From assembly GCA_012034575.1 (NCBI GenBank), contig JAAUPF010000033.1, positions 1-47,817 on the forward strand: a stretch of 47,817 bases of DNA. The letters are read 5' to 3'. This DNA is from Richelia sp. CSU_2_1 (lineage in GTDB: Bacteria > Cyanobacteriota > Cyanobacteriia > Cyanobacteriales > Microcoleaceae). The notes beneath the pieces were generated by a model, which was not told where the DNA came from, ran no database searches, and saw nothing but the letters and a program-made list of their open reading frames with translations. Shown in pieces: positions 1 to 7,509 of the stretch; position 1 is the first letter of the stretch; each line of letters starts with the position of its first letter. Position numbers and translations under genes: made by a program.

Positions 1-1
1 C

Positions 2-277
2 GAAACCAAACAAGATGTAATTAAAATTCAAGAGCGCTTGTCGAAACTGGAGTCAGCAATAAAATCGTTGAGAAGGAAGAAGGAAGAAGGAAGAAGGAAG
101 AAGGAAGAAGGAAGAAGGAAGAGGGAAGAGGGAAGAAGGAAGAAGGAAGAGGGAAGAGAAAACAATGAAGTAAGATTTTTTCATTTTCCCTTCTCCCACT
201 CTCCCACTCTCCCCCTCTCCCCTTCTCTCCCTCTCCTTTTCTCTCGCGTTGAAGCGGAGAATAGTAGGGGCTGCTAG
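2..277 (+). CDS. C-terminal end of unknown coiled-coil protein (partial at left edge)
   Basis: An open frame enters from the left edge and stops at 277. Its first part (ETKQDVIKIQERLSKLESA) has the charged heptad look of a coiled coil and is plausible protein. It then runs into a GGAAGAA heptamer array, giving a low-complexity K/R/E/G stretch, and afterwards into a pyrimidine-rich tract read as F/S/P/L. The genuine C-terminus was probably displaced when the array grew into the gene. No catalytic motif is visible and no function can be named. The real gene body lies outside the window. Confidence 0.45.
   Translation, partial: ETKQDVIKIQERLSKLESAIKSLRRKKEEGRRKKEEGRRKREEGRRKKEEGRENNEVRFFHFPFSHSPTLPLSPSLPLLFSRVEAENSRGC
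72..158 (+). repeat. GGAAGAA heptanucleotide tandem array
   Basis: About a dozen copies of a 7-bp unit GGAAGAA, some changed to GGAAGAG. The same array family recurs at 45533-45587 and, on the other strand, at 38291-38331. It belongs to the short tandemly repeated repetitive class known from filamentous cyanobacteria. Here it overlaps the end of the left-edge reading frame. Confidence 0.85.
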
Positions 278-293
278 CAGTTCGATCGCAAAA

Positions 294-440
294 CTATTCA
301 ACGATATGGAAGTAATAGCCGGCCACCAAAAGATTGATAGCTAACAGCACCAGAAACCAGGCCATCCGAAAGGTGTAAGGCGGTTTGCCCGTTTTCATAA
401 CGGAGTCGGATTTTAATTGATTCTTCGCTATCTCTGCCAT
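294..440 (-). CDS. psaX: Photosystem I subunit PsaX
   Basis: A 48-residue protein with a short polar N-terminus and a single membrane helix near the C-terminus (AWFLVLLAINLLVAGYYF). The segment GKPPYTFRMAWFLVLLAIN closely resembles what I recall of thermophilic PsaX (KPTYAFRTFW followed by LLLAIN.LVAAYYF). PsaX is a small peripheral subunit of the photosystem I reaction centre that helps hold antenna chlorophyll. The start at 440 is chosen because GGAG lies 8 bases upstream; a second ATG at 398 has no such site, and an upstream start at 497 only adds an unlikely extension. It stands alone, upstream of a repeat tract and convergent to nothing. Confidence 0.85.
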   Translation of the reverse strand: MAEIAKNQLKSDSVMKTGKPPYTFRMAWFLVLLAINLLVAGYYFHIVE

Positions 441-580
441 AGGTCGAACTCCAATTTCATATGTATCTCTATTTACAAATAGCAGAGAGCGTCGCACATT
501 AGTACAATCCTTGAGAGTTACTTTTTGTAACTAAAAGTTTATGCTGGTGGGACTTGCCGGTTCCATAGCAGAAAGCAGAG

Positions 581-659
581 TGGGATAGTGGGATAGTGGG
601 ATAGTGGGATAGTGGGAGAATTCCCAACTGTCAACTGTCAACTGTCAACTGTCAACTGT
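581..659 (+). repeat. Two adjacent tandem arrays: TGGGATAG x4 and CAACTGT x5
   Basis: Four perfect copies of an 8-bp unit (581-612) are followed by five perfect copies of the 7-bp unit CAACTGT (625-659). The second array overlaps the 3' end of lipA and supplies its stop codon. CAACTGT and near variants recur at 26343-26387, 26744-26778, 28957-29000 and 45596-45692, so it is one of this genome's dispersed heptamer families. Confidence 0.9.
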
Positions 660-1598
660 TTCTCCAGCGTGGTAGGAACTGCGGACTAGAGGGCCCGATC
701 GCACTTGTTGAAAGCCCATCTGGCGCGCTATTTCCCCCAAACGGTCAAATTCGGCGGGAGTCCAGTATTTGCGAACAGGGAGGTGTTCTAGAGATGGTCT
801 CATGTATTGCCCCAGGGTGAGTCTGGCGCACCCCGCATCGCGCAAATCGGCCATCGTTTCGACTATTTCAGATTCTGTTTCCCCGTGTCCCAACATCAAA
901 CCGGATTTAGTGGGAATGCTGGGGTCAAATTCCCTGACGGCGCGGAGAACATCGAGGGATCGATCGTACTTGGCCCCCCGACGCACTGGCCCCTGCAACC
1001 CGCGTACTGTCTCGATGTTGTGGTTGTAACAAACAGGTTTTGCCTCCACTACCGTCCGAATTCGCTGTCTCTGCAACTCCTCAGAGCCTTCCGCACCCGA
1101 TCGACCCGTTCCACCCCAAAAATCAGGTGTCAGTACCTCAACTTGAGTATCGGGGTTTAAGAGGCGGATTTGGGCGATCGTCCTGGCAAACCAACCCGCG
1201 CCACCATCAGGCAAATCGTCCCTCGCGACGGAAGTTAGCACTGCATAGCGCAAACCCAAAAGATTTACTGCTTCCGCCACCTTTTGCGGTTCCTCGGGGT
1301 CTAGGGGCATCGGAGAATGACCTTTATCTACTTGACAAAACGCACAAGCGCGAGTGCAAGTCGGGCCCATCAGCAAAAAAGTTGCCGTTTTTTGGGCGTA
1401 GCATTCGCCCCGATTGGGACATCGGCCCTCCTCGCAAATCGTGTGAATTTGGCGCTGCTTAATAATTTTTTGCACTTGGGAAAGTTCGCTAGCTTTACCG
1501 ACGGGACGGCGCAGCCAATCCGGCATCGCCTCAATTTCCCGGCGCATCCCGGCAGCAATTGCTTCTTTCGCAGGAGTTTGAGGAGTTTGGGGCGGCAT
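645..1598 (-). CDS. lipA: Lipoyl synthase
   Basis: Radical-SAM enzyme that inserts two sulfur atoms into octanoyl groups on lipoyl carrier domains. Both clusters are visible: the auxiliary cluster cysteines in [12 protein letters not shown] (about residues 55, 60, 66) and the radical-[11 protein letters not shown] (81, 85, 88), plus the C-terminal RSSYHAGE motif that supplies the serine ligand. Length 317 from the chosen ATG is slightly above the usual 290-300. Part of the excess is an insertion after VLTPDFWGG ([17 protein letters not shown]). The frame is open further upstream, to 1760, but that extension is not family-like. The last residues (TVDS) and the stop are encoded by the CAACTGT array, so the native C-terminus was slightly rewritten. 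Cyanobacteria often carry two lipA copies. Confidence 0.93.
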   Translation of the reverse strand: MPPQTPQTPAKEAIAAGMRREIEAMPDWLRRPVGKASELSQVQKIIKQRQIHTICEEGRCPNRGECYAQKTATFLLMGPTCTRACAFCQVDKGHSPMPLDPEEPQKVAEAVNLLGLRYAVLTSVARDDLPDGGAGWFARTIAQIRLLNPDTQVEVLTPDFWGGTGRSGAEGSEELQRQRIRTVVEAKPVCYNHNIETVRGLQGPVRRGAKYDRSLDVLRAVREFDPSIPTKSGLMLGHGETESEIVETMADLRDAGCARLTLGQYMRPSLEHLPVRKYWTPAEFDRLGEIARQMGFQQVRSGPLVRSSYHAGETVDS

Positions 1599-1869
1599 AA
1601 AATCAAAGTGCGATCGAGTTAACGCCTCCGATCCTATCCGAAATTCCAGTCTAGGAACTTGTAGCAGTTCTGCCAGAAATCGAAATCGCGATTCGGGAAC
1701 GCAATGGGTTCTAATAAAAGTAAACTGACTGAGGATTATGGTTAGAATTCTGCTAAACATATACTATTCAGAACATTACGGGAGGGGTGGCACCAGACCC
1801 GACAGGTTAAAATCTGTTGTTTCTGGTAGAACTAAATAGGGCATCGGGGTGAACAACTCCTTACCAAAA

Positions 1870-2256
1870 AACTGGGTCTAAAGCCTCGTCGTTCCACGGC
1901 GGGGAGAATGTCAAAGTGATTTTTGGTACACTAAAATTGGTCGATGACCCACCCGTGACGATGGATTCAGACAGCCTAACGAGCGAAGTCCAGCAATAGC
2001 TGGCGGCGCAGACAAATCGGTAGACCGGGAAAAGTGCGAGGGGCAATGGTGAAACATCCCTGAGTAACGCAAACAAGCAGAAATCTTGAGATTTCTCGAC
2101 ACGTAAGAACCGCTGGGCTAGCGGGGATAGTCTGTGGAGCGAACGTAAGACCATAAAACTCTTTGAGGGTAGAGGCAGTTGTAATGAAGCAGAAACCTAA
2201 ATCGTAAGGTTTGGGAATCACCGCGCGTTCGCGTCGGCGAGGATGTCAACACTCAT
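1870..2256 (+). mobile_element. Decayed TnpB-type (IS605/IS1341-like) element end with candidate omega-RNA region
   Basis: Two sites, 1881-1914 and 2214-2250, share a hairpin followed by GAG(A/G)ATGTCAA, the layout I associate with right ends of cyanobacterial TnpB elements. Upstream of the second, one frame reads TAGLAGIVCGANVRP, a stop, then a tail ending VVMKQKPKS and a stop at 2205-2207; this resembles a broken TnpB C-terminus. The stretch is unusually rich in small perfect hairpins: CCAGC/GCTGG (1990-2003), CGGT/ACCG (2018-2027), AGAAATCT/AGATTTCT (2079-2096), CCGCT/AGCGG (2111-2125), AAACCT/AGGTTT (2193-2211). In living elements this end encodes the guide (omega) RNA scaffold. Identification is by resemblance only. 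Confidence 0.45.
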
Positions 2257-2273
2257 TACTGAAGGAGTCAGTC

Positions 2274-2831
2274 GTGGCTGGTCAAAAAATATTGGTAATC
2301 GATGACAGTAAAGTCATCCGCGTCAGAGTCCGAGAGATGTTGCCTCAAGGTAACTTTGAAGTTTTGGAAGCCAAAGATGGCGAAGAGGGACTCAAACTCA
2401 TCCGCCAAGCTCGTCCCAACTTGATTATGTTAGATTTCCTGCTGCCCAAAGTCAGCGGTTGGGAAGTTTACCAAAAAGTTCAAGCCAGCGCCGAATTGTC
2501 CAAGATTCCCTTGGTGATCATGTCGGGCCGCGAAGAAGAGGTGATGGAAAAAATTCCCAAACCTTTTGAAAAGCATTATTTTGCATTTATCGCCAAGCCC
2601 TTTGAGAAGAAGCAACTCACTGAGGCGATCAAGTCGGCGATGGTATTGGCGAAAAAGAAACCCGTACCGGAAGGTGCTACTGCTGCTGCTGCTGCACCTA
2701 GCGCTGGAGGTGGTGGTGCGGCTGAAATTCAGGCGCTGAACCAGAAAATCGCCAAAATGCAGGCTGAAATTGATGCACTCAAAAAGCAAATGACTCAGGT
2801 GATTACTATCATCAAGCAGAAATTGAAATAA
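2274..2831 (+). CDS. Response regulator, CheY-like receiver with C-terminal coiled coil
   Basis: A 185-residue protein. The receiver domain spans about residues 1-125: the acidic pair in ILVIDDSK, the phospho-acceptor Asp in IMLDFLLPK, the Ser/Thr position in VIMSGRE and the Lys in FIAKPFEKK are all present. An Ala/Pro/Gly linker (about 130-150) leads to a coiled coil (about 150-185; EIQALNQKIAKMQAEIDALKK), likely for dimerisation or partner binding instead of DNA binding. The GTG start is chosen because AAGGAG lies 6 bases upstream and the receiver motif begins at once; an ATG at 2211 lies inside the mobile-element end. No kinase gene adjoins. The mobile-element end stops only about 20 bases before the start. 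Confidence 0.85.
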   Translation: MAGQKILVIDDSKVIRVRVREMLPQGNFEVLEAKDGEEGLKLIRQARPNLIMLDFLLPKVSGWEVYQKVQASAELSKIPLVIMSGREEEVMEKIPKPFEKHYFAFIAKPFEKKQLTEAIKSAMVLAKKKPVPEGATAAAAAPSAGGGGAAEIQALNQKIAKMQAEIDALKKQMTQVITIIKQKLK

Positions 2832-3171
2832 TTTTGCTTGTCGCACGCAGGTAACAGGAGGTAGGGAAAAAATTCCACGCAGTCCAAGTTTCTCTGTCCA
2901 AATTTCTCTGGTCAAGTTTCTCTGGCGCTTAAATCTGTTTGCTTGGATTTGCAGTTATTTGGCTGGGGGAATCGGCAAGTGCGATCGACCCGCAGCAGTT
3001 TTCTCGCAGCAATAGTTTCTCGCAATAGTTTCTCGCGATAAGTGAGAATATTAATTAAAAGTAAAAATTATTATCAAGGAGGCTATTAATTCTTAATCTT
3101 TAGTTTAGCTTTTTTAACGATCGCTCGTCAAATACTCAATTGCCCATTCCTCGGTCTCTATTTTTTTGTTA
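2832..3171. other. Intergenic stretch with short imperfect repeats
   Basis: Between the response regulator and the PfkB gene. It holds several imperfect copies of a TTTCTCTGG/TTTCTCGC-like motif (2888-2925 and 3000-3040) and an A/T-rich run (3045-3120) that could hold a promoter for the downstream gene. No gene or RNA was recognised. Confidence 0.5.
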
Positions 3172-4287
3172 ATGACTAACGACTATTGCGACTTTTTTCC
3201 TCAACTTCGTGCCTCAACCGAGCAATTATTGGAAAGATTAGACTGCTTCGATCGAGCGCGGGTGTTGGCGATTGGAGATTTGACTTTGGACGAGTTTGTT
3301 ACCGGACAAGTCGAGCGAATTTCCCGCGAAGCGCCCGTGTTGATTTTGCGTTACGAAAATACCCGGCAAGTACCGGGAGGGGGCGCAAATGCTGTCTACA
3401 ATTTAGCTAAACTCGGAGGCAAGGTAAAAGTAGCTGGTTTGGTGGGAAAAGACGACCAAGGCAAGGCTTTATGCGGTATTTTTGAGGCGGCCCGAATTGA
3501 TACCAGCGGAATTTTTATCGATTCGCAGCGCCCGACTGTAACTAAAACTCGGATTTCCGGGCACGCGCGGCAGTCGGTGACGCAGCAAATTGTTAGGGTC
3601 GATCGCAAGTCGGAAGAGTTGCCGGATGTGGATTTGCAGTTACAATTGGCAGGCTATATCCGGCAGCAAATCCCGACAGTTGATGCGGTGGTTTGTTCCG
3701 ACTACGGCGATGGAGTTTTGACTCGAATTGCGATCGAATCTGCGGTGGTTCCTGGCAAAACAATTGTGGACGCTCAAACTAATTTGCAGCGGTATTCGGG
3801 AGCGATGTTATTTACTCCGAATTTGCCGGAAGCCGAGCAAGCAGTGGGATATTCGATCGACAATTCTCAAACTTTAATGCAAGCAGGGCGCGATTTGTTG
3901 AACTTAACTCAAGCCCAACAAATCTTGATTACTCGCGGCGAAGAAGGAATGAGTTTGTTTGAAAGAACTGGCAATTCCTTAAGGGATAGCTTGGTTTCAA
4001 GAAGTGTCACAAATTCGCCTCCTCCTACTTCGATTTGCGAAGGGGGAGAATTTGCCATTCAACGTTGGGATATTCCTCCTTTTAACAAGACTGATGTATT
4101 TGATGTCACCGGTGCCGGGGATACAGTAGTAGCAGCGATGACTTTAGCTTTGTGCGTCGGTGCGTCGGGTTGGGAAGCGGCGGTTTTGGGCAATTTGGCT
4201 GCTAGCATTGTCGTGCGTCAATTCGGTACGGCGACGACGACGGTGGAGGAGATGAAAGAAGCTTTGAAAACTATGAGTTTTGAGTAG
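3172..4287 (+). CDS. PfkB-family kinase, heptose-7-phosphate kinase type (HldE/RfaE1 kinase domain-like)
   Basis: Ribokinase-fold sugar kinase of 371 residues. The N-terminal signature VPGGGANAVYNLAKLGG (about 68-84), the mid motif SDYGDGVL, FTPNLPEA, and the C-terminal active site VTGAGDTVVAAMTLAL with the catalytic Asp are intact. The pattern fits D-glycero-beta-D-manno-heptose-7-phosphate kinases, which act in ADP-heptose synthesis for surface polysaccharide; the adenylyltransferase domain of bifunctional HldE is absent. An insertion of roughly 30 residues sits before the DVFDVTGAGD motif (about residues 265-300), coded by a palindromic DNA segment. ATG 3172 is preferred over TTG 3166. Substrate is inferred from family resemblance; another sugar is possible. 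Confidence 0.75.
   Translation: MTNDYCDFFPQLRASTEQLLERLDCFDRARVLAIGDLTLDEFVTGQVERISREAPVLILRYENTRQVPGGGANAVYNLAKLGGKVKVAGLVGKDDQGKALCGIFEAARIDTSGIFIDSQRPTVTKTRISGHARQSVTQQIVRVDRKSEELPDVDLQLQLAGYIRQQIPTVDAVVCSDYGDGVLTRIAIESAVVPGKTIVDAQTNLQRYSGAMLFTPNLPEAEQAVGYSIDNSQTLMQAGRDLLNLTQAQQILITRGEEGMSLFERTGNSLRDSLVSRSVTNSPPPTSICEGGEFAIQRWDIPPFNKTDVFDVTGAGDTVVAAMTLALCVGASGWEAAVLGNLAASIVVRQFGTATTTVEEMKEALKTMSFE
4015..4063. repeat. Palindromic insertion inside the PfkB kinase gene
   Basis: An imperfect inverted repeat: AAATTCGCCTCCTCCTACTTCG is mirrored by CGAAGGGGGAGAATTT around a short ATTTG centre. It falls inside the coding frame and adds residues (around SPPPTSICEGG) where related kinases have a short loop. 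It looks like a small palindromic element that landed in frame. Confidence 0.55.
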
Positions 4288-4329
4288 AAAATCGAGCAGA
4301 AACCCGATGTTTAAATCGTTCACAAAGAG

Positions 4330-4607
4330 TTAATATCAAATCTGGTAGCATCGGAATTATTCGGAATTATTCGGAATTATATAGTGCGAGCGTCCCCGCT
4401 CGCTCTGAGGCTCGCTCAGAGAATTCATATCAAATCCAGTAGCACCGGAGTTATTCATATTACTCACAGCCTGGACACGGCAGTGCCGTGTCCCTACCCC
4501 GATATATTGTAGGGACACGGCACTGCCGTGTCCTCTATGTCATTCCGGTGTTACCGGAATTGATATCAAATATATAATTGGGATGCTACCGGAAACGATA
4601 TAAATTG
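4330..4607. repeat. Palindromic repeat island (MITE-like)
   Basis: A non-coding block made of nested repeats. Two direct copies of ATATCAAATCTGGTAGCATC-like sequence (4332, 4427) are matched by inverted copies near 4555-4605 (GATGCTACCGGAAACGATAT), so the block has inverted ends. Inside are three copies of a 10-bp TTCGGAATTA unit (4352-4380), a GCGAGCG/CGCTCGC hairpin (4386-4403), and two copies of the 21-bp palindrome GGACACGGCAGTGCCGTGTC(C) (4473-4493, 4513-4533), themselves arranged as a larger inverted repeat. The 21-bp palindrome recurs at 8268-8288 and the hairpin at 23679-23696. Confidence 0.75.
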
Positions 4608-4632
4608 TTTAAAAAGAGCGATCGCCCGATCG

Positions 4633-5979
4633 TCAGCCGCGATATTGCACCCGATAAATCCGGTTGTTAGCTTCCTCAGTAAACAGCAAACTCCCGTCAG
4701 GTAAAACCAGCAAACCAACAGGCCGCCCCCAAGTTTTCGGACCAGAGGGATCTGTGAGAAAACCAGTCAGAAAATCCTCATAATAACCTTCAGGGCGTCC
4801 GCTGGCGGCATTAAAAGGCACAAATACGATTTTATAACCAGTTCCGGCGTTCCGGTTCCAACTACCGCGAAACGCCACAAATGCGCCGTTTAGAAATCTT
4901 TTGGGAAACGTTTTGCCGTCGTAAAACTGAAGTCCCAAAGCCGCTGAATGCGCCTGAAACAGTACATCTGGCGTCAATGTTTTCGCTGCTAAATCGGATC
5001 GCTCGCTCTTGCCATTTTGCAGGCGGCTCGGGTCGAGCAAATTCGGTTTAAAATAAGTGTAAGGCCAGCCGTAAAACTCGCCTTGACGAATTCTGGTCAA
5101 GTAATCCGGCACCAAATCATCACCCAAACCATCGCGTTCGTTGACTGTCGTGTAGAGTTGATTCGTTTTTGGGTGAAAATCCAATCCCACCGGATTTCGC
5201 AAACCTGTAGCAAAAGTTTGTTGGTTTTTGCCGTCCAAATTCATTACCTGGACGGTGGCCCTCGGCAGCGGTTCTGGATCGGCATTAGACTGAGAACCAA
5301 CTGATACAAACAACTGGCGGTTGTTAGGGGAAACGACCACATTTCGCGTCCAGTGTTGGTTGTAGCCCCTACCCGGTAAATCGACAATTTTTTGACCGGA
5401 GCCGCTCAATTGTTCTTGACCTTTGGTGTAAGGAAAGCGGCGGACTTCATTGGTATTTCCGAGGAAAAAATAGCGATCGGCAAAAGCCATGCCAAAGGGC
5501 ATATTTAACTTGTTTTGAGGGCTAGCAAAAGTCTTGCGCACCTCAGCAACGCCGTCGCCGTTGGCATCCCGCAAAAGTGAAATCCGATTCTGTCGCGTTT
5601 CTGTTACCAAAACATCCCCTGTCGGCGTCAAAGCCAGCCATCGGGGAGCGTCTAAATTGTCAGCAAAAACGTTGACGACAAAGCCAGGAGGCACTCGCAG
5701 CACTGGCGATGCGGGAATCGGTATTACTTGAGGATGTTTTGAGGTGCTTTGGCTGGCGAAAGGCTGCGGCAAAGAAGTTGCCACAATGCGGATTGGCTGC
5801 GACGAAAGCGGTTTGGTCGGTACAATTTGATTTGTCCCCACATTTGCCCGCGGCGCGGGAGAGGGAATTTGAGACAGTTTTTCGCTGCCGCCAACAGCAG
5901 GCGCGATCGCATTTGTAGCGCGCGCGCACGCACTGGCAGGCAGCAGCAGAATTAGCAGCAAGAAACGCAGGTAATACAT
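4633..5979 (-). CDS. PQQ-dependent sugar dehydrogenase-like lipoprotein (sorbosone dehydrogenase family)
   Basis: A 448-residue exported protein. The N-terminus is a hydrophobic signal (LRFLLLILLLPASAC) with a lipobox-like cysteine at about 18, followed by a Ser/Pro-rich linker to about residue 90. The rest is a six-bladed propeller of the glucose/sorbosone dehydrogenase type: GDVLVTETRQNRISLL, MPFGMAFADRYFFLGN, RGYNQHWTRNVVVSP, TGLRNPVGLDFHP, QGEFYGWPYTYF, and a final PDGSLLFTEEANNRIYRV. These are family hallmarks; oxidation of a sugar in the periplasm with PQQ is inferred. The genome's ability to make PQQ cannot be judged here, and many such homologues have unknown substrates. Single gene, flanked by repeat-rich DNA. 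Confidence 0.8.
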   Translation of the reverse strand: MYYLRFLLLILLLPASACARATNAIAPAVGGSEKLSQIPSPAPRANVGTNQIVPTKPLSSQPIRIVATSLPQPFASQSTSKHPQVIPIPASPVLRVPPGFVVNVFADNLDAPRWLALTPTGDVLVTETRQNRISLLRDANGDGVAEVRKTFASPQNKLNMPFGMAFADRYFFLGNTNEVRRFPYTKGQEQLSGSGQKIVDLPGRGYNQHWTRNVVVSPNNRQLFVSVGSQSNADPEPLPRATVQVMNLDGKNQQTFATGLRNPVGLDFHPKTNQLYTTVNERDGLGDDLVPDYLTRIRQGEFYGWPYTYFKPNLLDPSRLQNGKSERSDLAAKTLTPDVLFQAHSAALGLQFYDGKTFPKRFLNGAFVAFRGSWNRNAGTGYKIVFVPFNAASGRPEGYYEDFLTGFLTDPSGPKTWGRPVGLLVLPDGSLLFTEEANNRIYRVQYRG

Positions 5980-6361
5980 ATAGCAGAAGGCAGCTATGCT
6001 GAAGGCAGAGTTTTGAGTTTTGAGTTTTGAGTTACCAATTGAGAGTTGTCAATTGTCATCAGTCAGAAGGAAGAAGGGAGAGGGAATAATAGTAACGGTT
6101 TGGACGATCGAGAATGTCACCAGCCATCGGGCGCGATCGCTCTGGCAGCAATTTCTCAACAATTGCAGATAATTATATATATTTTGACGTTATTTCCGCA
6201 CTTTTAGGGTGGAAATTCTAAGAATTACTTCTTAGGTTTTACTCTTTCACCGACAAACCTTAAAATTAACAATTCATTGCTGGCAATCCTTAAACTGTTT
6301 CACCGTTCAACACCGAAGCCACTGCACGCGCAGTGGCTTAATTCTGTTGAGAAACCTAACT
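5980..6361. other. Intergenic region with GAGTTTT repeats
   Basis: Contains a GAGTTTT heptamer array (about 6013-6032), inverted near-copies ACCAATTGAGAGTTGTCAAT/TGTCATC, a GAAGGAAGAAGG remnant, and an A/T-rich segment. No coding or RNA gene seen. The part near 6300-6340 holds a small palindrome CACTGCACGCGCAGTG that could act as a terminator stem for the gene on the minus strand. Confidence 0.5.
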
Positions 6362-6868
6362 CTACCAAAGTCCTCTCACGGGACGGGGGGCCGGACGGGG
6401 AGCTGGAGCCGGACGGGGGGCTGGAGCCGGCTGGACGCGGGGGGCTGGAGCCGGACGCGGTGCCGGTGCTGGGATCGGGGGCGGTGCCGGCGGTGTCTCA
6501 ACGCGGGGAGTTACGGTGCGCTGAACGGTTGTGGTTGTCACCTTAACATTGGGGATCGCCATGATGCTTTCCACCTGCGAGCCTCCGATTATGCTCGCTT
6601 TGACTTTCATTCCGGGTACTAGGGATGTAATTCTCAGGACGCATTTTTGAATCCGCAGAGTCCTGTACCGCTCATTTTCTGGCTTGATTGTGATGATATC
6701 GCCGACAATGCTTTTGACAATTCCGGTAACTGTTTCAGCGTTCGCTGTTGTGGTCTGCGTTTGGGCTATTTGAATTGCAGGGTTGGCAATTGCTGGATGT
6801 ACTGATACTGCTGAAACTAGCACTGACAGGGCGGTACCTGTCAATAATTTGATGTTCTGAAAACGCAT
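6362..6868 (-). CDS. Exported protein with proline/alanine repeat tail, unknown function
   Basis: A 168-residue protein starting at an ATG with GAGG five bases upstream. Residues 1-30 form a Sec signal peptide ending AIA-NPA. The central part (about 45-100: VTGIVKSIVGDIITIKPEN ... ITSLVPGMKVKASI) looks like a small beta-rich OB-like fold, the type seen in cyanobacterial proteins of unknown role. The last 45 residues are a PAPAPRP-type repeat, coded by GC-rich imperfect repeats (6380-6480), and end in VRGLW. The tail may span or bind the cell wall, as other Pro/Ala tails do, but this is a guess. No operon partners. Confidence 0.7.
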   Translation of the reverse strand: MRFQNIKLLTGTALSVLVSAVSVHPAIANPAIQIAQTQTTTANAETVTGIVKSIVGDIITIKPENERYRTLRIQKCVLRITSLVPGMKVKASIIGGSQVESIMAIPNVKVTTTTVQRTVTPRVETPPAPPPIPAPAPRPAPAPRVQPAPAPRPAPAPRPAPRPVRGLW

Positions 6869-7509
6869 TGAAACCTCACATTGACTGCTATTTAAGGTCG
6901 GGTTTGCTTTCGCTGTGCGAAAATCCCAACATTTCAACCTAATCCAGTTTAATCCCCGGAGTAGGAAAATTAGGACAATCTTACAAAAGATTATCAAACA
7001 AAATTTTAGAGACTCTATTTTAAGCCTAAAGTTCCCTATCGAAAGGATCGGTAATTTTACTTGGGCTTGCGGGATTCTGTTTGCAAGTCTCTGAGGAATT
7101 CCCCTGATGCTTTGCTACCTTTGGATTTACGAGCGGGTAATTGCTTTGTTGAACGATCGGTGCTAGCTACAGAAAGTAACAACCAAGAACCGATCGACCC
7201 TGGGTTGTGTTTGCGCGATCCATTAAGTTTTGGCGATCGACCCCTGCATTTGTTAACAACCCGTTTAATTGTGGCAACGAGTCCGAAATTCTGCGAAAAG
7301 ATCGATCGAGCTGGCGGAATTCAGCAGCGAAATAGTGTAAATTGTCAATAGCCAGCAGACAAATGTTAAAAATTCAACTAAATTAGTAGAAGAAGATCGG
7401 GTGAAATTTAGCGATCGGTTGCGGATTGCCGATCGCGAGATCTAAATTTTGTACTGGGGACACGGAATTGCTGCGTCCCGATCGGTAGAGGAGTTTAGCT
7501 AACAAAACA
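6869..7509. other. Intergenic region, no gene recognised
   Basis: About 640 bases between divergent genes. A 96-codon open frame at 7061-7351 has no protein-like composition and no ribosome site, so I do not call it. The stretch has several CGATCG sites and, at 7457-7481, a degenerate relative of the GGACACGG palindrome family. Promoters for both flanking genes should lie here. Confidence 0.5.

Noticed and set aside
581..659. Tandem arrays as a possible CRISPR
   Set aside because: Units of 7-8 bp are contiguous with no spacers; these are short tandem repeats, as are all similar arrays in the window.
1980..2220. Possible group I or group II intron because of dense hairpins and GTGCGAG / GATAGTC motifs
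   Set aside because: No ordered P-Q-R-S core, no recognisable domain V, and no interrupted host gene; the end motif fits a TnpB-element end better.
1861..2221. Minus-strand open frames of 63-97 codons
   Set aside because: They overlap the hairpin-rich element end on the opposite strand and have no protein-like motifs.
3172..4287. Complete bifunctional HldE
   Set aside because: The C-terminal adenylyltransferase domain is absent; only the kinase domain is coded.
6277..6622. Glycine-rich plus-strand frames opposite the proline-rich protein
   Set aside because: They are mirror images of the GC-rich PAPAPRP repeat on the minus strand, which has the signal peptide and ribosome site.
7061..7351. 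96-codon plus-strand frame
   Set aside because: No ribosome site, no family motif, composition looks like translated intergenic CGATCG-rich DNA.
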